Shown in pieces: positions 13,984-19,876 of a stretch of 35,186 nucleotides of DNA. The stretch lies in the IMG/VR virus record IMGVR_UViG_3300030419_000546, positions 1-35,186 of that record. One strand, given 5' to 3'. The notes beneath the pieces are model-generated. The model was not told where the DNA came from and ran no database searches. It saw only the letters and a list, made by a program, of their open reading frames with translations. How positions within the stretch are numbered: position 1 is the first letter of the stretch; every line of letters begins with the position of its first letter. A program made the translations under genes and the position numbers. This DNA comes from a virus.

Positions 13984-14220
13984 ATGAGAAGAATAAATAT
14001 AAAATATAATAATAAATTAGAAACAAAATCTTTTGACAATGTTAGAGATTTTGAAAACTATATAGAAACTACATTTAATTTTGATAGTCCAGACGAGTGT
14101 GCTAATTTTGTTTGGGATTTAAATGTTGGTAAATGTTTAGAAATGAATAGCTCTTATTTTGGTATAGTAAGATTTTCAATACAATCAAAAGCAAGAGTAG
14201 GAAATCAATTAGTTTTATAA
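13984..14220 (+). CDS. Small protein downstream of the type III ribozyme, unknown
   Basis: The 78-residue protein has an AGAGG ribosome site inside the shared AACTAG context. The N-terminus is basic and beta-like (MRRINIKYNNKLETKSFDN), then an acidic helical part (VRDFENYIETTFNFDSPDEC). It looks like a small soluble domain, but I do not recognise it. The stop codon is immediately followed by the next ribozyme, so a terminating ribosome would cover the ribozyme's stem II strand and GAAA. Confidence 0.7.
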   Translation: MRRINIKYNNKLETKSFDNVRDFENYIETTFNFDSPDECANFVWDLNVGKCLEMNSSYFGIVRFSIQSKARVGNQLVL

Positions 14221-14287
14221 TGCCGAAACTAGCGAATCATAACTCGCTAGTCTAATTATCGTGGATTGATAATTACTGATGATGGCA
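14221..14287 (+). ncRNA. Hammerhead ribozyme, type II (copy 1)
   Basis: The type II order is open at stem II. Stem II pairs TGCC (14221-14224) with GGCA (14284-14287). GAAA is at 14225-14228. Stem III pairs A14228-A14235 with T14244-T14251, eight pairs, closing an 8-base loop. UC is at 14251-14252, with cutting expected after C14252. Stem I pairs TAATTATC (14253-14260) with GATAATTA (14268-14275). CUGAUGA is at 14276-14282. One extra U (14283) separates the core from stem II, as in the other two type II copies. Two perfect 8-pair stems flanking intact core sequences make chance unlikely. Confidence 0.88.
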
Positions 14288-14318
14288 GTCCTATCAAATA
14301 AACTAGAAAGAGGAAAAT

Positions 14319-14573
14319 ATGTACGACTTAAATAATAAACTTTTACACAAAGGTTCAATGGTAAAAGTTATAAAAGAAATAAAGTACCATAGTGGACCAA
14401 TTATTCCTATTGGCACTATCGGAACTATCCAAAATTATTGTGATCCTGATCCAAGAACAGGTCATAGACATTTGGAAGTAAAATCAAATATAATAAAAAA
14501 TAATTTTATTATTTCTGGAAATTATCTTGCGAATATTGATGAAGCACCAGATTTTTTTAAACCAAATAACTAA
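14319..14573 (+). CDS. Small beta-rich protein, unknown
   Basis: The 84-residue protein follows an AACTAGAAAGAGG leader. The sequence alternates short strands and glycine turns (GSMVKVIKEIKYHSGPIIPI, then GTIGTIQNYCDPDPRTGHRH), like an SH3- or KOW-type small barrel. This fold impression is not a family match. It lies between two type II ribozymes and would be released as its own mRNA by their cleavage. Confidence 0.7.
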   Translation: MYDLNNKLLHKGSMVKVIKEIKYHSGPIIPIGTIGTIQNYCDPDPRTGHRHLEVKSNIIKNNFIISGNYLANIDEAPDFFKPNN

Positions 14574-14586
14574 TTAAAAATATAAA

Positions 14587-14681
14587 GCCGAAACCAACGG
14601 AGCGATTTAAAGTTGAGTATAACTTTAATGAGTATATCTGCGTTGGTCTATTTACTGTGATGAGTAAATACTGAAGATGGC
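14587..14681 (+). ncRNA. Hammerhead ribozyme, type II (copy 2, extended stem III)
   Basis: Stem II pairs GCC (14587-14589) with GGC (14679-14681). GAAA is at 14590-14593. Stem III pairs A14593-G14599 with C14641-T14647, seven pairs. Its large loop contains a second perfect 8-pair hairpin, TTAAAGTT (14607-14614)/AACTTTAA (14621-14628). UC is at 14647-14648, with cutting expected after C14648. Stem I pairs TATTTAC (14649-14655) with GTAAATA (14664-14670). The core is CUGAAGA (14671-14677), where A is allowed at the variable position. The extra U is 14678. Stem II is only three pairs, so in vivo strength is uncertain. Confidence 0.85.
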
Positions 14682-14712
14682 AGTCCCATTAATTATAACT
14701 AGGAGGAATATT

Positions 14713-15756
14713 ATGAAAAAAGGTCATAATATAAAAGAGGTGCTTGAAAGAATTAATGAAGATAAAAAACATAAAACAGATTATCTTGTTAATTTAAAAA
14801 GCATAACAATAAAAGAAGCATCTGATAGTGTTTATCCAAATATTGATGTAGATCATTTAACTACATCACCGCATAACTTATCAGATCATTCTTTAAATCA
14901 ACTGTGTGGAAGATTAGAGATTGGTACACATTACATTAATAAATGTTTACCTGTATCTCAAAATCTTGTTGCCCATAACTTAAATTTTTGGATTAATAAA
15001 TCTAAAGATAAAGAGTTAATGATTAGAACATTTGAAAATGATTCTAAACTGTGCAGAGCAATTATGTCAAATCGGTATAAAAGAATTGATAATGATGTTG
15101 TTGCTAATCACTCTTTAAACAAGTTAATGGATATGAATGCAGATTTAAAATATTCTCATTATGATAGAGATACTTTAAATATTACTGCAGTTCTTCCAAA
15201 ACTTGAGGGAGAGGTTGAAAAAGACGATATAGTTCAAGGTGGTATTACTATTACTAATTCAGAAGTTGGTGGTGGTAGTTTAATTATCCAACCATTTATT
15301 TACAGATTAGTTTGTACTAATGGAATGGTAGCACCAAGATACTTAAATCGTTTCTACGCAAAGCATGTTGGTAAAGTAATAATTAATCCAGAGAAAGATG
15401 AACAATGGATTACTATTATTAAGAAAATGCAAGAACAAATAGAACTTGTAAGCAATCCAGAGTTATTTCAGGAAAACTTACAAAAACTAAAAGATGCTAC
15501 TGAAAAGAAAGTAACTTCTCATGAAATTGTTCAACTTACTAAAAGACATGGTGTTTCTGATTCTGAAAGAGCACAAATCTTTGAAAGGTTAAAACATTAT
15601 GTAGGAGATACTTTTACAACTAGCAAATATGAACTTGCTAATGCAATTACTAATATTGCTAATGATGAAGAAAAATCAGATCAAAGGTCTAGACAATTAC
15701 AAGAACTTGGTGGTTTGATTATCTTTGCTCATAACCCAATGCAAATAAGAATATAG
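14713..15756 (+). CDS. DUF932 phage/plasmid-like protein
   Basis: The 347-residue protein from ATG 14713 has AGGAGG at 14701-14706. An upstream in-frame ATG at 14677 is part of the ribozyme and is rejected. DUF932-like segments are LCRAIMSNRYKRIDNDVV near residue 118, then GGITITNSEVGGGSLIIQPF and RLVCTNGMV. The family is widespread on plasmids and phages and often lies beside recombination genes, but its biochemical role is not established. Here it precedes a RecB-like nuclease gene by five genes. Its stop codon contributes the first base of the next ribozyme. Confidence 0.82.
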   Translation: MKKGHNIKEVLERINEDKKHKTDYLVNLKSITIKEASDSVYPNIDVDHLTTSPHNLSDHSLNQLCGRLEIGTHYINKCLPVSQNLVAHNLNFWINKSKDKELMIRTFENDSKLCRAIMSNRYKRIDNDVVANHSLNKLMDMNADLKYSHYDRDTLNITAVLPKLEGEVEKDDIVQGGITITNSEVGGGSLIIQPFIYRLVCTNGMVAPRYLNRFYAKHVGKVIINPEKDEQWITIIKKMQEQIELVSNPELFQENLQKLKDATEKKVTSHEIVQLTKRHGVSDSERAQIFERLKHYVGDTFTTSKYELANAITNIANDEEKSDQRSRQLQELGGLIIFAHNPMQIRI

Positions 15757-15819
15757 ACGAAACAAGGGGATTTAATTCCCCTTGTCTATCTAGGGTTGTT
15801 CCTAGGTACTGATGATGTC
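15756..15819 (+). ncRNA. Hammerhead ribozyme, type II (copy 3)
   Basis: Stem II pairs GAC (15756-15758) with GUC (15817-15819). The first base is the last base of the upstream TAG. GAAA is at 15759-15762. Stem III pairs A15762-A15770 with T15777-T15785, nine pairs including four G-C. UC is at 15785-15786, with cutting expected after C15786. Stem I pairs T15787-G15794 with C15801-A15808, eight pairs with one G-U. CUGAUGA is at 15809-15815. The extra U is 15816. Stem II has changed from GCC/GGC to GAC/GUC with pairing kept, a compensatory change supporting the fold. Confidence 0.87.
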
Positions 15820-15849
15820 AGCTACATTAAATTAACTAGAAGAGGGCTT

Positions 15850-16470
15850 ATGAAAAAAGCTAAATTTAAAATATCTTCGCATTTTTTGGAACACGATATG
15901 TTGCATAAATCTGCTGGGGTAGGTTATGATAATGAGTCAAAAAGATCGTGTGAACTTTTAGAAATTATTACTAAAAAACTTTATGCGGTTTTGCCTAAAT
16001 CTGTAAAATATAATTCTAAAAAATACAAAAATTTAGAATCTAAAGGAGAAAAGATTACAGATTATAAGGAATATGTCAAACATCTTAATAGATATTATAA
16101 AAAACCTTTTACTTATATTGAAGTTACAGAAGAAGAATATAAAACTTGGTATAAATATTGGTTAGAATATTATTTTGATGATATGTCTATTTTTTATGAC
16201 ATTAGGACTCAATATCCATCTAATGAAAATAGTTTTTATTATTCAAGAAAAAGACCTAAATGGTTTCCACATAAAAGAACTCCATCATGGGAATATACTG
16301 AAGCTAAAAAATTATTATCTAGGATGAAAAATGTTTTTGGTAAATCTGACTTTTGTGAAGATCATAGAGCAGGTGCAAAAATGAAATTTGTATCTACCAT
16401 GGTTAAAGAAATGGGTGCAGAAAATGCACTTACAGTTGCTAAAAGTCTTAATGCCAAAAAATTAAATTAA
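15850..16470 (+). CDS. Protein of unknown function (206 aa)
   Basis: The start is ATG 15850 behind AACTAGAAGAGGG. An upstream frame start at 15796 lies inside the ribozyme and is rejected. The protein is rich in Tyr, Lys and Trp. A central aromatic segment reads EEYKTWYKYWLEYYFDDMSI, and a basic one reads SRKRPKWFPHKRTPSW. The C-terminus is helical (FVSTMVKEMGAENALTVAKS). There are no signal or membrane segments. I do not recognise a family. It follows the last ribozyme and precedes the UUCG hairpin at 16480. Confidence 0.72.
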   Translation: MKKAKFKISSHFLEHDMLHKSAGVGYDNESKRSCELLEIITKKLYAVLPKSVKYNSKKYKNLESKGEKITDYKEYVKHLNRYYKKPFTYIEVTEEEYKTWYKYWLEYYFDDMSIFYDIRTQYPSNENSFYYSRKRPKWFPHKRTPSWEYTEAKKLLSRMKNVFGKSDFCEDHRAGAKMKFVSTMVKEMGAENALTVAKSLNAKKLN

Positions 16471-16479
16471 ACTACAAAT

Positions 16480-16501
16480 AGGTGGGGATTCGTCCCCACT
16501 T
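16480..16501 (+). terminator. UUCG-tetraloop hairpin between genes
   Basis: AGGTGGGGA and TCCCCACTT (16480-16488, 16493-16501) form about nine pairs closed by a TTCG loop, a very stable RNA tetraloop. It follows the 15850-16470 stop by 10 bases. The downstream bases are A/T-rich but not a T-run, so it may act as a partial terminator or a 3'-end stabiliser rather than a full terminator. Downstream genes lack an obvious new promoter. Confidence 0.6.
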
Positions 16502-16525
16502 ATAAATTTAAACAAGGGAGTAAAT

Positions 16526-16636
16526 ATGTTAATTTTTGGAAAAAGTAAAAATGATTGGAAAGCATTAGAACTTTATTATCGTAGAGAGTGGATATGCTTT
16601 TTAATAGGTTTTATCTTGGGGAGTTTGCTATGGTAG
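16526..16636 (+). CDS. Single-pass membrane microprotein (36 aa)
   Basis: The frame from ATG 16526, with AAGGGAG upstream, encodes 36 residues: a charged N-terminus (MLIFGKSKNDWKALELYYRR), then a membrane span (WICFLIGFILGSLLW). The stop overlaps the next start. It is supported by a good ribosome site, the span and overlap with the following gene. Function is unknown. Confidence 0.55.
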   Translation: MLIFGKSKNDWKALELYYRREWICFLIGFILGSLLW

Positions 16637-16836
16637 ATTCTTGGAAAGATAAAAGAATAAGTGCTATGAATAGAGTAATTAAAAGAAAAGGTCGTAGCAC
16701 TTTAGACTATTTAGATGAGTATGATTCTGTTTGCTTATCTAAATGTAAAAATAAAACAGAATATAAACTAGAGAGGAAAGGACAACATGAAAAAGTGGAT
16801 ACTTTTAATGTTATTCGTAACAAGCTGTGCGTATAA
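16630..16836 (+). CDS. Small basic protein, unknown
   Basis: The 68-residue protein from ATG 16630 has GGGGAG at 16618-16623. The longer frame start at 16588 lacks a site. It is basic (MVDSWKDKRISAMNRVIKRK, then YKLERKGQHEKV). It overlaps the membrane microprotein by 7 bases and the lipoprotein gene by 50 bases. No family is recognised, and the deep downstream overlap lowers confidence a little. Confidence 0.5.
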   Translation: MVDSWKDKRISAMNRVIKRKGRSTLDYLDEYDSVCLSKCKNKTEYKLERKGQHEKVDTFNVIRNKLCV

Positions 16837-17053
16837 GCCTGTTATTGATACTGCTGGAAAAAGCGGTACTTTTACTGAAGATAAAGCATCAGAAATAACT
16901 AATGATTTGCAACATTGTAAAACTGTTGCAGATAACAATAGTACATTCTGGGGTGGCATAATCTTTTGGATAGAAAGTCCAACTGCTGATACCCAGCACG
17001 AATCCATTTATAGAAAATGTTTAGTTAATCGTGGACACTCGGTTCTAAACTAG
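16787..17053 (+). CDS. Small lipoprotein
   Basis: The 88-residue protein has a lipoprotein-type signal (MKKWILLMLFVTSC) with the candidate lipidated cysteine at residue 14, then a soluble part with two more cysteines near 44 and 77. The leader has AACTAG and GAGG. Phage-encoded lipoproteins in early arms can block superinfection or alter the envelope. That role is inferred from class only. Its TAG stop is also part of the next gene's AACTAG element. Confidence 0.68.
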   Translation: MKKWILLMLFVTSCAYKPVIDTAGKSGTFTEDKASEITNDLQHCKTVADNNSTFWGGIIFWIESPTADTQHESIYRKCLVNRGHSVLN

Positions 17054-17062
17054 AAAGGATAT

Positions 17063-17356
17063 ATGATGGATAAAGAAACAAAATCCAATTTTATGTTAAA
17101 AGGTATGTTGGCTTCTTTTAAAGAAAAAGAAGATGGACGACTTTTTAATCGTATTGTTGGTATTAAGTTTAAGAATATTAGACTTAATAAGAATATGACT
17201 GCGGAAGCAGTTGTTCAAGACAACAAAAAATACTTTCATTCAATTTATGATTTATATAAATTTGAAAAAGGTATTAAAACTGATGTTGCTAAAATGTTTG
17301 CATTATCAAAATACTATAATTATGATATAAACTTTTTTTGGCAACGATTTAGCTAG
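17063..17356 (+). CDS. XRE-like helix-turn-helix protein
   Basis: The 97-residue protein starts at ATG 17063 or the adjacent ATG 17066. Residues about 33-92 resemble a Cro/CI fold: GIKFKNIRLNKNMTAEAVVQ, then SIYDLYKFEKGIKTDVAKMF and the closing LSKYYNYDINFF. The recognition-helix region is less typical than in the leftward regulator. It may be a second switch protein acting on the rightward arm or the divergent region. The leader carries AACTAG plus AAAGGA. Confidence 0.6.
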   Translation: MMDKETKSNFMLKGMLASFKEKEDGRLFNRIVGIKFKNIRLNKNMTAEAVVQDNKKYFHSIYDLYKFEKGIKTDVAKMFALSKYYNYDINFFWQRFS

Positions 17357-17365
17357 GAGGAAAAA

Positions 17366-18112
17366 ATGTGGAAAAACTACACATTAAAAAATGGCATAAT
17401 ACTAAAATATAATGACGACAAGCACATGTATTATGTTAATGATAAAAAGGTAGATTCGGTCACAGGAATATGTGGACGAGGAATACCAAAACCACAGTTG
17501 ATAAATTGGTTAGTCGCTACACCTTTAAATGAGGTTAAAAGATTAATTAATGAAAAGTTAGATGCTGGGGAACAATTAGATAGAGCAATACTAGAAAGAA
17601 TATTTGCTACTGCTAAAAAGAAACCTGATACTTTTAAAGATGAGGGTGCTTTAGTTGGTAGTGTTGTTCATGGTTTAGTAGAGGACTATCTAAAAGGTAA
17701 AGACATTCCAATTCAATCTGATAAAGCAGTAGTAAATTGCTGGAATCTTTTTTTAGATTGGTGGAAAAAACAAGAGTATGAAGTAGTTGAGTTAGAGAAA
17801 AAATTATATTGTAAAAAATATAATTATGCTGGTACTCTTGATCTTGTTGTAAAAGACAAGAAAGGAAATCTTGTTTTGATTGATATTAAAACAAGTAACC
17901 ATATAACATACGACTATTTTTTGCAGTTGAATGCTTATAGGTTTGCGTATGAGGAAGAAACTAAATCAAAAATTTCTAAATCCTTTATAGTAAGATTACC
18001 TAAAAAGGAATCTGAAATTGAGATTAAAGAAATTCCTCTTAACAATAAATTGTTCAATGCTTTTGTTGGAGCAAAATGGATAACAACAACAATGGAAAGT
18101 ATTGAATACTAA
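17366..18112 (+). CDS. RecB-like PD-(D/E)XK nuclease
   Basis: The 248-residue protein has the RecB/Cas4-like nuclease motifs in order: VVHGLVEDY (H102), GTLDLVV (D159), LIDIKTS (D173, K175) and the QxxxY motif QLNAY (Q187, Y191). The N-terminal half is a helical lid. Phage relatives process double-strand ends for recombination or DNA degradation. No cysteine cluster is seen, so it lacks the iron-sulfur site of Cas4 or AddB. It precedes the small asparagine-rich protein by 14 bases and probably shares its mRNA. Confidence 0.85.
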   Translation: MWKNYTLKNGIILKYNDDKHMYYVNDKKVDSVTGICGRGIPKPQLINWLVATPLNEVKRLINEKLDAGEQLDRAILERIFATAKKKPDTFKDEGALVGSVVHGLVEDYLKGKDIPIQSDKAVVNCWNLFLDWWKKQEYEVVELEKKLYCKKYNYAGTLDLVVKDKKGNLVLIDIKTSNHITYDYFLQLNAYRFAYEEETKSKISKSFIVRLPKKESEIEIKEIPLNNKLFNAFVGAKWITTTMESIEY

Positions 18113-18126
18113 CAAAGGAGAATCTG

Positions 18127-18495
18127 ATGTCAGGATATAAGACACAGTACAACAATAACTATCAGAAAAAAAGCTATAATAATAATGGCTCTGTTAGTAA
18201 TGGAGGAACTGCTAAAATAACATCTACAAAAAAAAGTGGATGTATTTTAGTAATAGAACTCAATAACCAACCTTTAGTTTTAAAAGGTTATTGGGATAAT
18301 AGGATTAATGGTTGGAAACTATTTGCTTATTACGATAAGAACAAATCGAATCCAGCTTTTAATCAACCAAAGCAATCGTATCAACAAGGAAATGATATGG
18401 ACGATCAATTACCACAGTCTGAAAAGGAATGGGGAAAGTCGGACTTCAATCCTGATGAATACGAGCAACAGTTAAGTCAGAACGATTATAAGTAA
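18127..18495 (+). CDS. Asn/Gln-rich small protein, possibly ssDNA-binding
   Basis: The 122-residue protein has a disordered Asn/Tyr/Lys N-terminus (YNNNYQKKSYNNNGSVSNGG), a short folded core with beta strands (SGCILVIELNNQPLVLKGYW, then WKLFAYYDKN), and a Gln-rich acidic tail (LPQSEKEWGKSDFNPDEYEQ). A beta core with a flexible acidic tail after a RecB-like nuclease gene is reminiscent of phage single-strand-binding proteins. No OB-fold signature is proven. The stop overlaps the next start. Confidence 0.6.
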   Translation: MSGYKTQYNNNYQKKSYNNNGSVSNGGTAKITSTKKSGCILVIELNNQPLVLKGYWDNRINGWKLFAYYDKNKSNPAFNQPKQSYQQGNDMDDQLPQSEKEWGKSDFNPDEYEQQLSQNDYK

Positions 18496-18887
18496 TGGCA
18501 GAAAAAGATTCATTACCAAATTACATCAAGTTAAGACCAACTGAATTTGACCCTAATAAGATTCTTATCTACATAGATACTTTAGATAAAAGAAGTATTG
18601 ATGCAGAAATAGAATATGACGAAGCTAAAGATCAAGTTCAAGAAGTCTTTGATTTTGTTGTAAGTGAAAAGCAGATAAATGAATCTATATCTGTTGCACA
18701 AGCTAAAGTGAAAGCAACTAATGATGAGAGATACAAGGAAGTTAAAAAAGAACTTTCTCGTAGAAAAAAGCTACATCTTTATATGAAGATTGAAGCTAAA
18801 AATGCTCATAGTTATTGCGATAGCTTAAAACAAAAATCTATTAACCAATTAGCCATAGATAAACTGACTAATTGGAAACCAAACTAA
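18495..18887 (+). CDS. Charged helical protein, unknown; last gene of the rightward arm
   Basis: The 130-residue protein is mostly helical with many charged residues (AEIEYDEAKDQVQEVFDFVV, then YKEVKKELSRRKKLHLYMKI). It ends with an aromatic segment (LTNWKPN). Its start overlaps the previous stop by one base, so translation is coupled. It may act with the nuclease and the ssDNA-binding-like protein. That is inferred from position. A G-rich hairpin follows 7 bases downstream. Confidence 0.65.
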   Translation: MAEKDSLPNYIKLRPTEFDPNKILIYIDTLDKRSIDAEIEYDEAKDQVQEVFDFVVSEKQINESISVAQAKVKATNDERYKEVKKELSRRKKLHLYMKIEAKNAHSYCDSLKQKSINQLAIDKLTNWKPN

Positions 18888-18893
18888 TAGTAG

Positions 18894-18915
18894 TGTGGGG
18901 GAGAAATCCCCCATA
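18894..18915. terminator. Convergent-arm terminator-like hairpin
   Basis: TGTGGGGGA (18894-18902) pairs with TCCCCCATA (18907-18915) around a GAAA loop. The pairing includes one G-U and five G-C pairs. It lies between the two stops (18887 on plus, 18917 on minus), where a shared bidirectional terminator is expected. The downstream T-run on the plus side is short (ATTTAAT). It belongs to the same GTGGGG hairpin family as 13323 and 16480. Confidence 0.7.
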
Positions 18916-18916
18916 T

Positions 18917-19153
18917 TTAATGCCTTGTAATTTCTAAATAAGACAAATCTGTCTTTTCATTTATTTCTTCAAAAGTGTATTTATGATTAACCACTAACAC
19001 ATCTCCATATTTTTTTATTTCTTCTAATGTTCTTGTTACTTTAGGAAATGTAGGTTTAGTATCTATAAATCTTAAAGCAATAAAATGCCCATAAGGATTA
19101 TACATTGATTCTAATTGTATTTCTAAATTTGTAATTACTGCGTCTATGTCCAT
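18917..19153 (-). CDS. Small protein at the end of the leftward arm, unknown
   Basis: The 78-residue acidic protein (MDIDAVITNLEIQLESMYNP, ending DLSYLEITRH) has no membrane or signal segment. It is the last gene of the leftward arm, 35 bases after the holin-like gene, and ends at the shared hairpin. No family is recognised. Confidence 0.6.
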   Translation of the reverse strand: MDIDAVITNLEIQLESMYNPYGHFIALRFIDTKPTFPKVTRTLEEIKKYGDVLVVNHKYTFEEINEKTDLSYLEITRH

Positions 19154-19188
19154 AGATCACTATTACAGGATATTAAATTAAAAGTGTA

Positions 19189-19572
19189 TTACTTTTTTCC
19201 ATTCCTAAATATTTGAGTTCCCTTTATGCCAAAAATACTTGCACAAACAAGAATCCATAAATTTGTGAACCAGCTCGGCAGTGCTTGGAAATGTTCAAAG
19301 AATAGATTTATTTTTGCCATAGCTTCAGGATCATCAGACCAAACACCATAAGCGAGTACCAAAATTGGAAGTGTGAGAATACAAAGTACAACTTCGTCTT
19401 TGTAATCATTTTGTCTAGCTTCTAAAAGCTTTCCTTGATATGCTTCTTCTCCTTTAGCCATTTTTTCTGCGTGTAAATATTGTGCATCTGCCATACGCAT
19501 TTTAGTTTCTGCTCTTTTTTTATAAATATGACTTCCAGCACTTATCGCCATTTTAATTGCACTAAACCACAT
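19189..19572 (-). CDS. Holin-like membrane protein (GTA 3TM holin type)
   Basis: The 127-residue protein has a long amphipathic N-terminus (MWFSAIKMAISAGSHIYKKR), a membrane span at about 61-76 (VVLCILTLPILVLAYG), and a final hydrophobic region with SIFGIKGTQ. The closing LPSWFTNLW and SIFGIKG recall the GTA_holin_3TM family. Holins open the inner membrane at lysis time. The endolysin gene is three genes upstream in the same leftward arm. A PspA-like or other envelope role is less likely. Confidence 0.75.
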   Translation of the reverse strand: MWFSAIKMAISAGSHIYKKRAETKMRMADAQYLHAEKMAKGEEAYQGKLLEARQNDYKDEVVLCILTLPILVLAYGVWSDDPEAMAKINLFFEHFQALPSWFTNLWILVCASIFGIKGTQIFRNGKK

Positions 19573-19573
19573 C

Positions 19574-19876
19574 TTATTTCTCCTTAATCTTTTCTATAAG
19601 CATATCAATTACATGTTTTGCTTTTTCTAAATCTTTTACTTGGTCTTTTGTTGTTTTATGTTTTAAATTATATCTTGATATATATTTAATTACTTTTGTT
19701 TGACAAGCATTGAAATTATTATCCATACAATAGTCTAAAGGTTGTAATTTTAGCTTCTTATACCAATCCCCACCCACTTGCTCGGAAAAGGCAGAATCTT
19801 CGTTCTGCGTGGCTCTATGGCTCTTTAAAAGGGCATTTTTTAGCTTATTAGTCTTTATTGTGGTTTTAGAACTCAT
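19574..19876 (-). CDS. DUF3310 protein (SaV-like)
   Basis: The 100-residue protein from ATG 19876 is coupled to the previous gene by ATGA. The longer frame from 19954 is rejected. The C-terminal half has the DUF3310 pattern: LKLQPLDYCMDNNFNACQTK, then KYISRYNLKHKTTKDQVKDL and EKAKHVIDMLIEKIKE. The family is common in phages and sometimes labelled nucleotide kinase without proof. The N-terminal part is basic and probably disordered. Confidence 0.85.
   Translation of the reverse strand: MSSKTTIKTNKLKNALLKSHRATQNEDSAFSEQVGGDWYKKLKLQPLDYCMDNNFNACQTKVIKYISRYNLKHKTTKDQVKDLEKAKHVIDMLIEKIKEK

Noticed and set aside
14677-14712. Earlier start for the DUF932 gene at ATG 14677
   Set aside because: These bases are the ribozyme core and stem II strand. 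ATG 14713 has a clean AGGAGG site.
15796-15849. Earlier start for the 206-residue gene at 15796
   Set aside because: It lies inside stem I and the core of the third type II ribozyme, and ATG 15850 has GAAGAGGG upstream.
16588-16629. Upstream start at 16588 for the 68-residue gene
   Set aside because: It has no ribosome site and overlaps deeply with the membrane microprotein. ATG 16630 has GGGGAG.
19325-19345. A CUGAUGA match on the minus strand inside the holin gene
   Set aside because: It has no GAAA with paired stems nearby and lies inside coding sequence. It is a chance match.
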